Shown: positions 54,129 to 61,869 of the stretch, piece by piece
Layout of the letters: every line of letters starts with the position of its first letter
How positions within the stretch are numbered: position 1 is the first letter of the stretch
NCBI RefSeq assembly: GCF_026262505.1
Contig: NC_067205.1
Span: forward strand, 23,593,585 to 23,657,584
DNA: 64,000 nt
Direction: 5' to 3'
Source of the DNA: Trichomonas vaginalis G3
Lineage: Eukaryota > Parabasalia > Trichomonadida > Trichomonadidae
Program-made: the position numbers and the translations under genes
The notes under the pieces: generated by a model
Told to the model about the DNA's origin: nothing
The model's input: only the letters and a program-made list of their open reading frames with translations
Databases searched by the model: none

Positions 54129-54407
54129 ATGAAATCCATTATCGCTGTGCTAGCTTCACCTTTGATTGAAATGACGACTAAAGTCACTGAAGCAATGAAA
54201 CAAAAGTTTTTGGTAGAATACATTAAATCAGGAACTATTCCAGAAGGTTTTTACATTCATACTATGAAGGATGGTAGAGTTCAGTTTAGAAAGATAAAGC
54301 AACCATTAGATAAAGAAGGAATTTTGAGAAAGATTAAACTTCATGAGGACAACATTGCTAAACTTAGGAAGAAGTTAGAAGAGTTGGAGAAAGGAAGAGA
54401 GTTATAA
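54129..54407 (+). CDS. Small protein with a helical, coiled-coil-like tail, 92 codons
   Basis: ATG to TAA. The N-terminal half (MKSIIAVLASPLIEMTTKVT onward) is mixed. Residues 33-58 (SGTIPEGFYIHTMKDGRVQF) look like a small beta-rich fold. Residues 62-92 are strongly charged and heptad-like (ILRKIKLHEDNIAKLRKKLE), consistent with a short coiled coil and self-association. The stop reads TAAAG, so it overlaps a TAAA signal. A hairpin-TAAA module begins some 30 bases later. A leader frame of 36 codons precedes it. I do not recognise the family. Size and context fit an accessory protein of a mobile or virus-like element, but no hallmark gene supports that. Confidence 0.6.
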   Translation: MKSIIAVLASPLIEMTTKVTEAMKQKFLVEYIKSGTIPEGFYIHTMKDGRVQFRKIKQPLDKEGILRKIKLHEDNIAKLRKKLEELEKGREL

Positions 54408-54436
54408 AGCAATGAATTCAACAGGGTGAAAAAAGA

Positions 54437-54474
54437 GGTGAAAAAAGAGGTGAGATCTCACCACTTCACCTAAA
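54437..54474 (+). terminator. Hairpin-TAAA module after the 92-codon gene
   Basis: GGTGAGATCTCACC (54,449-54,462) is a perfect palindrome inside an outer pair, AGGTGA and TCACCT (54,466-54,471), followed by TAAATTTATTTTTG. It is nearly identical to the modules that punctuate the satellite array, but here it clearly follows a gene. Confidence 0.65.
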
Positions 54475-54517
54475 TTTATTTTTGTGCTATGTTTTCATAC
54501 GTGTGAGGGTGGTGATA

Positions 54518-54523
54518 TCATTT
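54518..54523 (+). promoter_or_regulatory. Initiator-like TCATTT before the 108-codon gene
   Basis: TCATTTATTTTT matches the TCA-Y-W initiator. The A at 54,520 would give a 40-base leader, somewhat long for a trichomonad, so the true start could lie nearer the ATG. Confidence 0.3.
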
Positions 54524-54559
54524 ATTTTTAAGTTTATTTTTTATTTTATTTTTATATAA

Positions 54560-54886
54560 ATGACGAAAACTATTGAGATAACAAACTACAACGGTCATGA
54601 GTTCAAGAATTTGTTCTTCGTTCCTCGTGAAAATACATTCTATCAGATACGAGGGAGAAAGGGTAAAGGTAGTTTGAGCGTTTATGACAACAAACATAAT
54701 GGGAGATATATAAAAGCAATAGATACAAACGGTAAGCGTGTTTCATTAGCTTTGTCAAAACTTACTAACATTTATTTTGACAGTGACTTTGACTCTGACG
54801 ATTGGAGTGACAGCAGCGATACTGAAGAATATGAACTATTGTGTGAAGCACAGCAATGGGAAGAGTTGCAATACTTTTGTAAATGA
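54560..54886 (+). CDS. Small basic-then-acidic protein, 108 codons, possible nucleic-acid binder
   Basis: Starts MTKTIEITNYNGHEFKNLFF. Residues about 20-68 are basic and strand-rich (YQIRGRKGKGSLSVYDNKHN, then GRYIKAIDTNGKRVSLALSK). This faintly resembles the small DNA-binding repeats found beside HNH-type enzymes, though I cannot claim the family. Residues 73-90 form an acidic Asp/Ser patch (DSDFDSDDWSDSSDTEEYE), and the tail is EELQYFCK. No membrane segment. The hairpin-TAAA module of the previous gene lies about 85 bases upstream. It faces the 264-codon gene tail to tail. Function unknown. Confidence 0.55.
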   Translation: MTKTIEITNYNGHEFKNLFFVPRENTFYQIRGRKGKGSLSVYDNKHNGRYIKAIDTNGKRVSLALSKLTNIYFDSDFDSDDWSDSSDTEEYELLCEAQQWEELQYFCK

Positions 54887-55042
54887 GAACATTAGTGGGA
54901 ACGTTAGTGAGAACGTTTATTTTTTCATTAGTGAGGTGAAGTGGTTGGCGGCTTTGTAAATATTTAAGGTTAAGTTAGTGTTGTCGTTTGTGTTGTAAAA
55001 TATACGTTAACGGTTTTGTAAAGTGTCAAATTCACATATAAT

Positions 55043-55073
55043 GGGTAAGGAGGCGCGCAGTGCCTCCGTACCC
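55043..55073. terminator. GC-rich hairpin between convergent genes
   Basis: GGGTA-A-GGAGGC and GCCTCC-G-TACCC pair over a seven-base loop (GCGCAGT), giving 11 base pairs with one mismatch. It lies 13 bases from the end of the minus-strand gene at 55,086 and 157 bases after the plus-strand gene. It could end both transcripts. Its base composition stands out in AT-rich surroundings. Confidence 0.5.
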
Positions 55074-55085
55074 AAGATAACCATA

Positions 55086-55880
55086 CTAACTATTATTAGT
55101 ATCTTCAATAATGAAACCACAATCACACAAAATTTTATAGGTTCCAATGGTTTCTTTTGATATTTTATCTAATAAATCAAAAACTTTATCAACACCCGTG
55201 CATTTATTTAAATAATAATTTGTGTAAATATCATGATCTTCTTTCTTAATCGTATTAGTTGCATATGTCACGTTTTTAAGAGCTTTTTTGAATTTTTTGG
55301 AATCTAAAGGTGGTGAAAGTAGGATACAGGGGTATTCTTCATTATCAATAAATTGTAACTTATGTTTACGAATAAATTTAGTTCCTTCTTCTGAAAGTGT
55401 TTCGTCTATTTCACCATCTAATAAATTTTGTGTTGATTCTGAGACATAATTTTTATATCTTTCTTCATGAGATTTCTGAACTTCTGATTCTGAAGCTGGG
55501 ATATTCATTAAACCCTCTACTTCATTTTCATTATATTTTTCAACTTCTCTTAATTCCTTAATTTTTTCATCTATTTCATCTCTTATTTTTTTCAGTCTTT
55601 CAATTTCATCGTATTCATCATCTTTAATCCGTTCTTCATAATATTCAGGGAAAACATCAGGTTCTTTAGGTTTTTCTTCTTCAGATGTGGGATATAAGAA
55701 ATTTATAACATCATCTTTATTCATTTTTCCATCATAATCTAAATCATTTAATAACTCGGCAAATTTTTGACAATTTCTTAAATAATATTTATCAACCTCA
55801 TAACCCACCTCCTCTAATATATCCTTTATTTCCTCGTTTGTGAATCCCAATTTTTTAACGTTGTTAGTTTTGACGCTCAT
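55086..55880 (-). CDS. Acidic 264-codon protein with one EF-hand-like loop, family unknown
   Basis: The ATG at 55,878-55,880 is taken as the start (MSVKTNNVKKLGFTNEEIKD). Residues about 45-65 (NDLDYDGKMNKDDVINFL) contain D-x-D-x-D-G with a hydrophobic residue at loop position 8, close to an EF-hand calcium loop, although position 12 is Asp. An acidic linker and a charged helix (RLKKIRDEIDEKIKELREVE) follow, probably coiled coil. The C-terminal third (from HKLQFIDNEEYPCILLSPPL) looks globular and ends with a CDCGF motif. There are no membrane segments. It faces the plus-strand small genes, separated by a hairpin. The length and even composition suggest a working gene, but I cannot assign a function. 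Confidence 0.7.
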   Translation of the reverse strand: MSVKTNNVKKLGFTNEEIKDILEEVGYEVDKYYLRNCQKFAELLNDLDYDGKMNKDDVINFLYPTSEEEKPKEPDVFPEYYEERIKDDEYDEIERLKKIRDEIDEKIKELREVEKYNENEVEGLMNIPASESEVQKSHEERYKNYVSESTQNLLDGEIDETLSEEGTKFIRKHKLQFIDNEEYPCILLSPPLDSKKFKKALKNVTYATNTIKKEDHDIYTNYYLNKCTGVDKVFDLLDKISKETIGTYKILCDCGFIIEDTNNS

Positions 55881-55932
55881 TTCAAACAAAATAAAAAAAT
55901 AAAATAATAAACATAACTAAGTTTTAATTTTT

Positions 55933-56049
55933 CGTAAGACATGAATTTCTAATTTCTTTTACCCGTTTATGAGGTCTTTGATTATGACTTCATTGATTCC
56001 ATTCAGGATTTAAACAATGTTTAATTAATCGTGGAATATCTGACATCAT
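55933..56049 (-). pseudogene. Possible remnant of a protein-kinase C-terminal lobe
   Basis: The minus strand reads MMSDIPRLIKHCLNPEWNQ, a stop, then SHNQRPHKRVKEIRNSCLT. The pattern LIKxC.NP....QRP...KEI resembles the end of protein-kinase domains, which in trichomonads often read LIxxCW..NP..RPTFxEI. The piece is short and interrupted and lies just upstream of the 264-codon gene. It is too brief for certainty. Confidence 0.25.
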
Positions 56050-57188
56050 CTATATATAACTTCTTTTATAAAAGATGAAAAAATAAATTATTTTAAAATG
56101 ATTTTTAAATTTTTTTATTTTTTATTTCATTATGTATGGGCTGAGTGTAAATGTCTTACAATTTTGAAAATTTTTTAAATCTTGATTTATTCAAAAACGT
56201 AAGAATAAAAACCGTAAGAATCATACATTTTTTACTTCATATGTTAAAAAAAATGATACAAAATCGCTCGATATTGTATGAATTCTTACGTTTACAAAAA
56301 AAGTCACAAAACCCATCCTATCCTACTACTTTTTATTCAGAAGATTTAGAAATAGTTAATGTTAATGCAATAAATATAAAACCAAAAATAATTGTTATAA
56401 TTTAAATGAAGAAGTAATTTAAAACGATTTTATTTATGATCAAATTTTATATATTTTTTTGGATCAAATCCATTTTAATAGAATTTATATACTATTCATC
56501 TATTAGTAAACACTACCGTATATTATTTTTTAAGCTATCTTATTTTTTGAACTTTTATTCAAATCTTTGGTCGCAAGAAGAATTGCATGATAAATAAAAA
56601 CATTTAATCAAAGTCAATTTTATTTTTCATATTCAAATGGACTGAGTGTTAACATTTAACATTTTTTGCTAATTGTCGTCAAAAATTAGGCGTAAAGCAA
56701 AAATTGATATTTCATATGGTTTTATGATAGATAAGCATTATATTCCCACTCATTATATTCGTAAATTTTGAGGTTTATCCTTCGCTTTTAAGATCATTGA
56801 ATTTGATTTTTATATAAAATAGTTATATATTAGAAAATAATATGAGTTTATGTGATATTATTTTTCAGAAGATTTCATTCTATATGCCTATGAAAAGTAC
56901 TCTCAAAACTAACTTTTTCCTAATTATAATTAAATCTAGAATATTGTATTATGCTTAGTATTATTTCATTTTTCTCATTCAATTTAGAATTTACAAATGT
57001 CAAAAAATTGAGAGCTGTCACTTTTGATGAATTTTTTATCTGTGAAAGAAAAAGCAAATATTTTGATAATCATAAATAAATTGAAATAAATGCAATAGAA
57101 TTACATTTGATAACCATAATAAATGAGCGTATTATTCAGATGTTTTAACATGATTTCAGCTAAATATTACAAAAAAATAGCAGGGATT
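56050..57188. other. AT-rich stretch with scraps only
   Basis: No convincing complete gene. An ATG-to-TAA frame of 53 codons at 56,436-56,597 (plus strand, MIKFYIFFWIKSILIEFIYY at its start) is Phe/Tyr/Ile-rich, as expected from AT-rich DNA. A GG(G/A)CTGAGTGT motif occurs near 56,138 and 56,639. The only recognisable coding scrap is the minus-strand tail at 56,333-56,374, listed separately. Confidence 0.5.
56333..56374 (-). pseudogene. Stray copy of a gene tail ending ALTLTISKSSE
   Basis: The minus strand reads ALTLTISKSSE then a stop. This matches ALTLTISKSSK-stop at the end of the fragment at 57,189-57,467. About 40 bases are shared with few differences, so this is a second, smaller scrap of the same gene family. 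Confidence 0.45.
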
Positions 57189-57467
57189 TTATTTAGAAGA
57201 TTTTGAAATAGTTAATGTTAATGCATAAATTGTTTTAGGAATCGAAAGGATGTTCTTGTGTTTGTTGTCTTTCAGACTGTTAGGAATAACAAAAAATGTT
57301 AATGGTTGATGTGATGATGTTTTATTAACATCATCAACAACATAAAGATAAATTGAATGAAATACACATGAAATAGAATCAATTCCAATTGATTCGGTGA
57401 ATGGACGTTGATTATTATCATAAATATAAAATGTTGTTAAATCATTAAATGTTTCTTCATCAAGTGA
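57189..57467 (-). pseudogene. 3' fragment of an unrecognised gene, 92 codons without a start
   Basis: The open minus-strand frame reads SLDEETFNDLTTFYIYDNNQ at its beginning and NILSIPKTIYALTLTISKSSK at its end. Its middle holds RPFTESIGIDSISCVFHSIY and QPLTFFVIPNSLKDN. The composition is far more protein-like than the AT-rich surroundings, and the last codons recur at 56,333. There is no ATG at its head. Its 5' border is the point where homology to a DMT transporter ends, so two unrelated gene pieces are joined here. The family is not recognised; a beta-rich surface or lectin-like fold is only a guess. Confidence 0.5.
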
Positions 57468-58356
57468 CTAAATAAGTTAAACAGCTTACTGAATATGTAG
57501 CTCTTTTTAGAAAACAAACGGTTTGACAAAGATCTTCATGGATACCTTTTGTCTTGATAAAGTATAAAATAGGGCTGTAAACAAATAACACTAATAAAAT
57601 CTGACTTAATCCCATCAAATAATTTAATTTTTCGCAAGACAATTCAGTATTTTGTACTATATCTTCGCAGATTACCATTTCAACTGCTCTTAGAAATTCT
57701 CCAATCATTTGAATCAGAATTAATATGATATCTGATTTCTTAAATTGTGCACGTTCAATTTTGATTTTATTAATTATAATAATAGTGAGTATATCAATAA
57801 GAATCGTAGAAAAGATCTCATATCCATATACTTTCTTCTTAAGAATATTTTTTTGATAATTATTAAGGGTGCCCTATAGACGATAGACCACCCTCAGAAA
57901 AGCACTTTTAAGGCTATTATATTGAGAACTAGAATCTGGATAATCCATTCATTCGAGTTCTAATAAGGTTAATTTTGTGATGTTTACATTATCGTTATAG
58001 GGCACCCTTAAGGAGGCTGTTGAAAAGACTACAATAATTGATCCAATTGAGGTTGAGATATACAATATAGTAAAATTTAATGCAAAACACTCAAACTGAT
58101 CAAGTATTGCGCATAATGGTATCAATAAATATGTTTTCATTGAAACATTTTTATGAAATTCTTTCACACTAGTTTTCTGTATTATTATATGCGGGAAAAT
58201 GCATAGTGACATTCCAATGGCCATTACTAAATTTAAAAAATTTGAGGAAGGCTGAATATTCGAGACATAGGTACGTGAATAGTGTGTTAGCACCCCAGTA
58301 ATTAGGTAAAATGCATAAAACCACCTTCGTTGGAAAGAATTAATATCTAAAATAGG
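57460..58356 (-). pseudogene. DMT-type transporter pseudogene
   Basis: Two minus-strand frames match the transporter at 61,870-62,805 by eye. The first, from about 58,356, includes DINSFQRRWFYAFYL, NFLNLVMAIGM, MKTYLLIPLCAILDQ and STSIGSI. The second, from 57,862 down, includes ILKKKVYGYE, GEFLRAVEMVICEDI, LSCEKLNYLMGL and GIHEDLCQ. They are separated by a 149-bp TTAA-flanked MITE. The expected ATG before INSF is absent, a frame change lies in an A-run next to the MITE, and homology stops after CLTYL, before the last two helices. In the intact family this would be a multi-pass membrane permease. Confidence 0.75.
57863..58011. mobile_element. MITE with TTAA target duplication
   Basis: TTAA stands at both ends (57,863-57,866 and 58,008-58,011). 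The inner termini are inverted repeats: GGGTGCCCTATAGACGATA on the left, and the complement of TATCGTTATAGGGCACCC on the right, identical over 12 bases with a one-base gap further in. The 141-bp core has no coding capacity. TTAA targets are known for piggyBac and Kolobok transposons, so a non-autonomous member of one of these is likely. It sits inside the DMT pseudogene. Confidence 0.75.
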
Positions 58357-60268
58357 CCCTGTCGATTTTAATAAATTTGACACACTTTGACACAATTTTA
58401 TTTGGGCGGTGTTAGATCTCTTCCTCTAACGCCAAAACTTTAAAATATTATATCGTTTTTAATTTTTATTCATTGACGGTTTCAGATTTTTCAATTAAGG
58501 TTGAAAATGGGTTATACCAATTTTGAGTATTTTAATGAATAATGTTGTCTGAAAGTATCGAATTCACTGTAGGGGTACACTTAAATGCACTTCTGAATTT
58601 TAATTCTAATTTGGTCATTGAAAGTTTACTTAAAAATGCATATCTTAAGGTAAGGATGTCAATTTGGAAGAAAAGTGAGAAAATTCCTAAAATGCTAAAA
58701 ATGAATTTTCCAAACGTATTTTTATACCTCATTTTTTTGATTTTGAAAAAAATTTGGAGAGAAGAACTCTTCGTTTTTGAATTTTGTCACGATGGTTTTA
58801 AAGTATATTAGACACATGTATTGATATTACTATTTTTGTATATTTTGAGAGAAAATCCCTAAAAAGTGAGAAAATCTGAGACGGTTTGAGAAAATATATA
58901 AACTATTGAAAATTTGAATTAAACTTCTAATTTGGAAAAAAGAAATTTGGAAAGAAGAAAATTCAAAAATCGAGATTTAGACTCAGTATCAAATGGAGAA
59001 CAAAATGTTTCTTCATATGAAGGAAAAAATTTTCTTGAGAAGAAATAGAATTTTTAAAATTTTATTGTATGTAATAAAATAAACAAATATTAAAATTATT
59101 TTTTGATAACAAGAAAATTCCCAACAGAAAATATTTGAGACAAAGAAAAAAAGAAAATTGAAAAATATTACTCTCCTTTACATTTCATGAGATCTTCAAT
59201 TTATTTTCATAAAATTGACAATTTTATACGTTTAGATGAAAATAAGTGATTTTGCTTGAAATAAAAATTATTGTTTGTTTACAGCTATCAAATAGTTTTT
59301 TGCTATTTTGATTAAAATTTGTTAATCAAATTAATAATTTTTTTTCTAAATATCTTAAATATCTGGATCACTCACTGATACGATGAATTAAACGATAAAA
59401 ATAATACAAACTCAACTAAGTTTCCTCTCTTTCAACCAAAAAATATTATGCAATTTAAATTAAATTGTTTATTCAAAGATAAAACAAAGATAAAGTAATT
59501 ATAATTATCATATACTTTATGAATAACTCTCTAATTGGATAAGATTTTCGTACAAATATTTTTATTAATATCGATAAGAATATGTTTAACTACTATCACC
59601 ATATGTCGATAAACGAGAGTAGAGTGATTTTTATCATCGAAACTTTTTAAAAGCTGTAAGCAGGAAGTAATAATCTTGTTTTTTCTGAGTTAGTTGTAGA
59701 ACTATTGATGCCCGAGTTATCATTGTGATGCAGAAGGATATCAATGTACTGACTGAAGGATATGAATTGAATTGAATTTTATTGAATTTCAATTTGATCA
59801 AAATTTGTTGAAATGATATGAATGTGTCAACTTCTGTATCATTCTCCTTCACTCCTTCCTTATTCTTTCGAGAACGAAGCTAGCTCAGCTTTCGCTGAGC
59901 GAATTGACACTTTTCATGCCCTAAACGTACATACTCTCAAATTTATCGAAAAAAATTAATACCACCTAAACTAGTATATTCTTATTTTAAATATGATATT
60001 ATCCTTATATTCCACACTAAAATTCATTTAAATCAACTTTTTTAAAAAGTTCGAATCCTGCGCGTCTCACTTTTTAAATTTTCCAAATGGAAAATTATAT
60101 TCTCCTAAAGTGAAAACAATTTTCCAAATTGACTTCCTTACTTAAGGTCACAGGAAAAGAATTTTATTATATTTTTTAGCTCAAAATGCAAAAATGAGTA
60201 TTCGAATTAACAATTTGAAAAATATTTCAAAAAATTTATTCAAACATGGTGAAACAAACAAAAATTAA
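58357..60268. other. AT-rich intergenic region, no supported gene
   Basis: Frames of 89 codons (58,542-58,811, plus) and 66 codons (58,532-58,732, minus) lie over each other and neither matches a family. Behind the minus frame's stop, the same phase goes on as NTQNWYNPFSTLIEKSETVNE, which looks coding, so a decayed minus-strand gene end may lie at about 58,460-58,730. A GGCGGTGTTAGA/TCTAACGCC imperfect inverted repeat lies near 58,406-58,434. From 58,820 to 60,268 I see only A/T-rich sequence and one hairpin at 59,883. Confidence 0.5.
59883..59900. other. Hairpin GCTCAGC-TTTC-GCTGAGC
   Basis: A perfect 7-bp GC-rich stem with a four-base loop in AT-rich DNA. It is not next to a supported gene. 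It may be the end of an old element. Confidence 0.5.
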
Positions 60269-61390
60269 TTAAACTTTGGAAAATCTATCGCAGTAGAAAT
60301 AATCCGCTTTTTCCCCGATCAATTTACCGACATCTTCAAGTAATTCTGCATTTAGAGTAAATCCTTTATCAATATAATCTAAAATTATATAAGCATTTCC
60401 GTAGCTGCATGCTTTTTCAAATATTTGAATTTCAATTGATTCTCTTCTTTTTTCTGAAACTTTGTTTTCTAATAGCCATTCAAAAACATCATTTCTATAC
60501 TGCTTAAGGGCAATCAGCAGTAGCTTTGATTGAAACTTTTCATCGAAATCTAAAGATAATTTCAAAACTTCTAAAGATCCTCCTTGAATTGCATATCTAA
60601 TGCATCTATTCATTGGAAACTTATTGATTATCATATACTTAAAGCAGTTAATTGCGCCAAAATAAGCAGCAAACTGTGGATATTCTAATTGTGAGTTTAA
60701 ATTTGAAGGCTCAAATTCTGAAACACTTGTTAAATTGGTTGGATTAAAATTAATACTATTAGCATGCACCTGGAAAGCAATAAGGTCATCATATTTTAAA
60801 GAATATTCAATAGAATTCTTTGGATAACCGTATAAGACGTATTCTGTGAAAATCTTATTGTCTTGAATAATTTTGTAGTGCTTCCAGTTGTCAATAATGT
60901 TGAGAATAAATGAATCATGAAAACTTTGAAACAAGACAGGTTCTTTCGATTGTAATTCATTATAGAAAACTTCATACAATGGAACATTATCCATTGTTTT
61001 GGGTGGATAAAAATTAATGTAAAAAAGAATTGAATCCCAACTTACATATTCGTCATTGTAAAGTACAAACAGAAAGTGCACATTGAAATAAGGTATTACA
61101 CTTTCTCTATTATGATTTAAAAGGTTTTTGCTGCAAAAATTGCTTAAAATATCATTAAATTGCTGCGTTTTACTTAATTCGTATAATAATTTGGCGTATT
61201 GATGTATAAACAATGTTCTAATATGCGCAATTTCAAATATAAATTTTCTAACGAATCTTTCTTTGACAGTTCCTTCGCTAATAACTTGAGTAACTTCATT
61301 CACATTGCTATCCGATAAATCCATGAGTAAGTTTTGAAGAGTTGCTACTTTTTCAAGTTCAGCACGAGCAATTGTAAAATTATCATCCAT
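60269..61390 (-). CDS. DUF3447/ankyrin-type protein, 373 codons
   Basis: A typical member of the large trichomonad family with an alpha-helical N-terminal region and degenerate ankyrin repeats, presumed to mediate protein-protein contacts in the cytoplasm. Residues 1-130 are helical, with the YNDEYVSWDSILFYINFYPP segment usual in the family. Ankyrin-like helix pairs follow at about 197-220 (YDDLIAFQVHANSINFNPTN), 237-260 (YPQFAAYFGAINCFKYMI), 265-285 (RYAIQGGSLEVLKLSLDFD), 290-312 (LLIALKQYRNDVFEWLLENK) and 324-345. It is shorter than many relatives, which carry long regular ankyrin tracts. An in-frame stop upstream and no earlier ATG support the start MDDNFTIARA. It has no introns. The clear initiator motif expected before the ATG is not seen. 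Confidence 0.8.
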   Translation of the reverse strand: MDDNFTIARAELEKVATLQNLLMDLSDSNVNEVTQVISEGTVKERFVRKFIFEIAHIRTLFIHQYAKLLYELSKTQQFNDILSNFCSKNLLNHNRESVIPYFNVHFLFVLYNDEYVSWDSILFYINFYPPKTMDNVPLYEVFYNELQSKEPVLFQSFHDSFILNIIDNWKHYKIIQDNKIFTEYVLYGYPKNSIEYSLKYDDLIAFQVHANSINFNPTNLTSVSEFEPSNLNSQLEYPQFAAYFGAINCFKYMIINKFPMNRCIRYAIQGGSLEVLKLSLDFDEKFQSKLLLIALKQYRNDVFEWLLENKVSEKRRESIEIQIFEKACSYGNAYIILDYIDKGFTLNAELLEDVGKLIGEKADYFYCDRFSKV

Positions 61391-61740
61391 CCAATATAAT
61401 TTTGGTAATAAATAATATCATTGAGTTAACTGCAAATCTTAACATTTACTTCATAAGATCATGTCAGAGAAGGATTAAATTTTGAAAATTGAAATTGGCT
61501 GACATGTTTGAATATTAGATAAGTAGATAATGCAACTTAGGCTTATATTTATGAATTTAAGTATTTCTTTAAAGGTAATTCCAATCTTTTTCCTATAGCT
61601 TTAGGAAAGACCGAACTTTGGATAATATAAGAAGTAAAAACATATATGTAAAGTTTGGTGAGCTATAGCCCAAGAGGAAAGCTATTTTTTTTCCCGAATT
61701 ATAAACTAAATTTTTAGATTACATAACAAATGATAATATA
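61391..61740. other. Intergenic region between the ankyrin gene and the transporter
   Basis: No ORF of note. An imperfect inverted pair CCTATAGCTTTAGG / GAGCTATAGCCCAAGAGG with AGCTATAG in common lies near 61,591-61,687. No known element is recognised. Confidence 0.5.
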
Positions 61741-61869
61741 TCATATTTCACTTAAGCTAGTAATAAATTTGCTTGCTTGTGGGTATTCGAACCAAGGAAG
61801 TTCAAATACTTTTGTAAAAACTAATAATGCAAAAATTATAAGTAAATAAGCAAAAATTTTCATAATATA
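61741..61869 (-). pseudogene. C-terminal helix of the DMT transporter, beyond an in-frame TAG
   Basis: Directly after the TAG at 61,870-61,872 the same frame continues YIMKIFAYLLIIFALLVF and on to FELPWFEYPQ, ending in TGA at 61,741. The hydrophobic run followed by a V-x-E-L-P-x-F motif is what I expect as the last membrane helix and tail of this transporter family. Read alone, from the ATG at 61,863, it would be a 40-residue peptide with one membrane helix. A single nonsense change in the transporter is the simplest reading; stop read-through or a base error is possible. Confidence 0.6.

Larger units (their letters stand above)
53554..54359 (+). repeat. 397-bp tandem duplication
   Basis: The sequence from 53,554 is repeated from 53,951 with an exact offset of 397 bp and no visible differences. 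The 12-mer GACAACATTGCT stands at both ends and at the junction (53,554, 53,951, 54,348), so the event probably used this microhomology. It doubles a 36-codon frame and most of the 92-codon gene. The absence of divergence suggests recent origin or an assembly artefact. Confidence 0.9.

Noticed and set aside
54777-54959. 60-codon plus-strand frame
   Set aside because: It overlaps the 108-codon gene in another phase and only its tail leaves that gene.
52323-55880. Assignment of the small-gene cluster to a Polinton/Maverick
   Set aside because: No hallmark gene or terminal inverted repeat is visible. The compact style is suggestive only, so the element is left unnamed.
56151-56405. 84-codon plus-strand frame
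   Set aside because: Its end overlaps the antisense of the gene tail at 56,333, and the composition (I, N, K, F) is that of random AT-rich DNA.
58542-58811. 89-codon plus-strand frame
   Set aside because: It overlaps the 66-codon minus-strand frame; there is no family match, and the composition follows base content.
59634-59852. 72-codon minus-strand frame
   Set aside because: It has no ATG (begins at GTG), no family match, and the supposed start lies in the middle of nothing recognisable.
59881-60075. tRNA-like boxes (TAGCTCAG at 59,881; GTTCGAATCC at about 60,048, followed by a T run)
   Set aside because: The two boxes are about 165 bases apart, and the bases before the TTCGAAT loop do not pair with those after it, so no cloverleaf forms.
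60796-60987. 63-codon minus-strand frame
   Set aside because: It lies inside the ankyrin-type gene in another phase.
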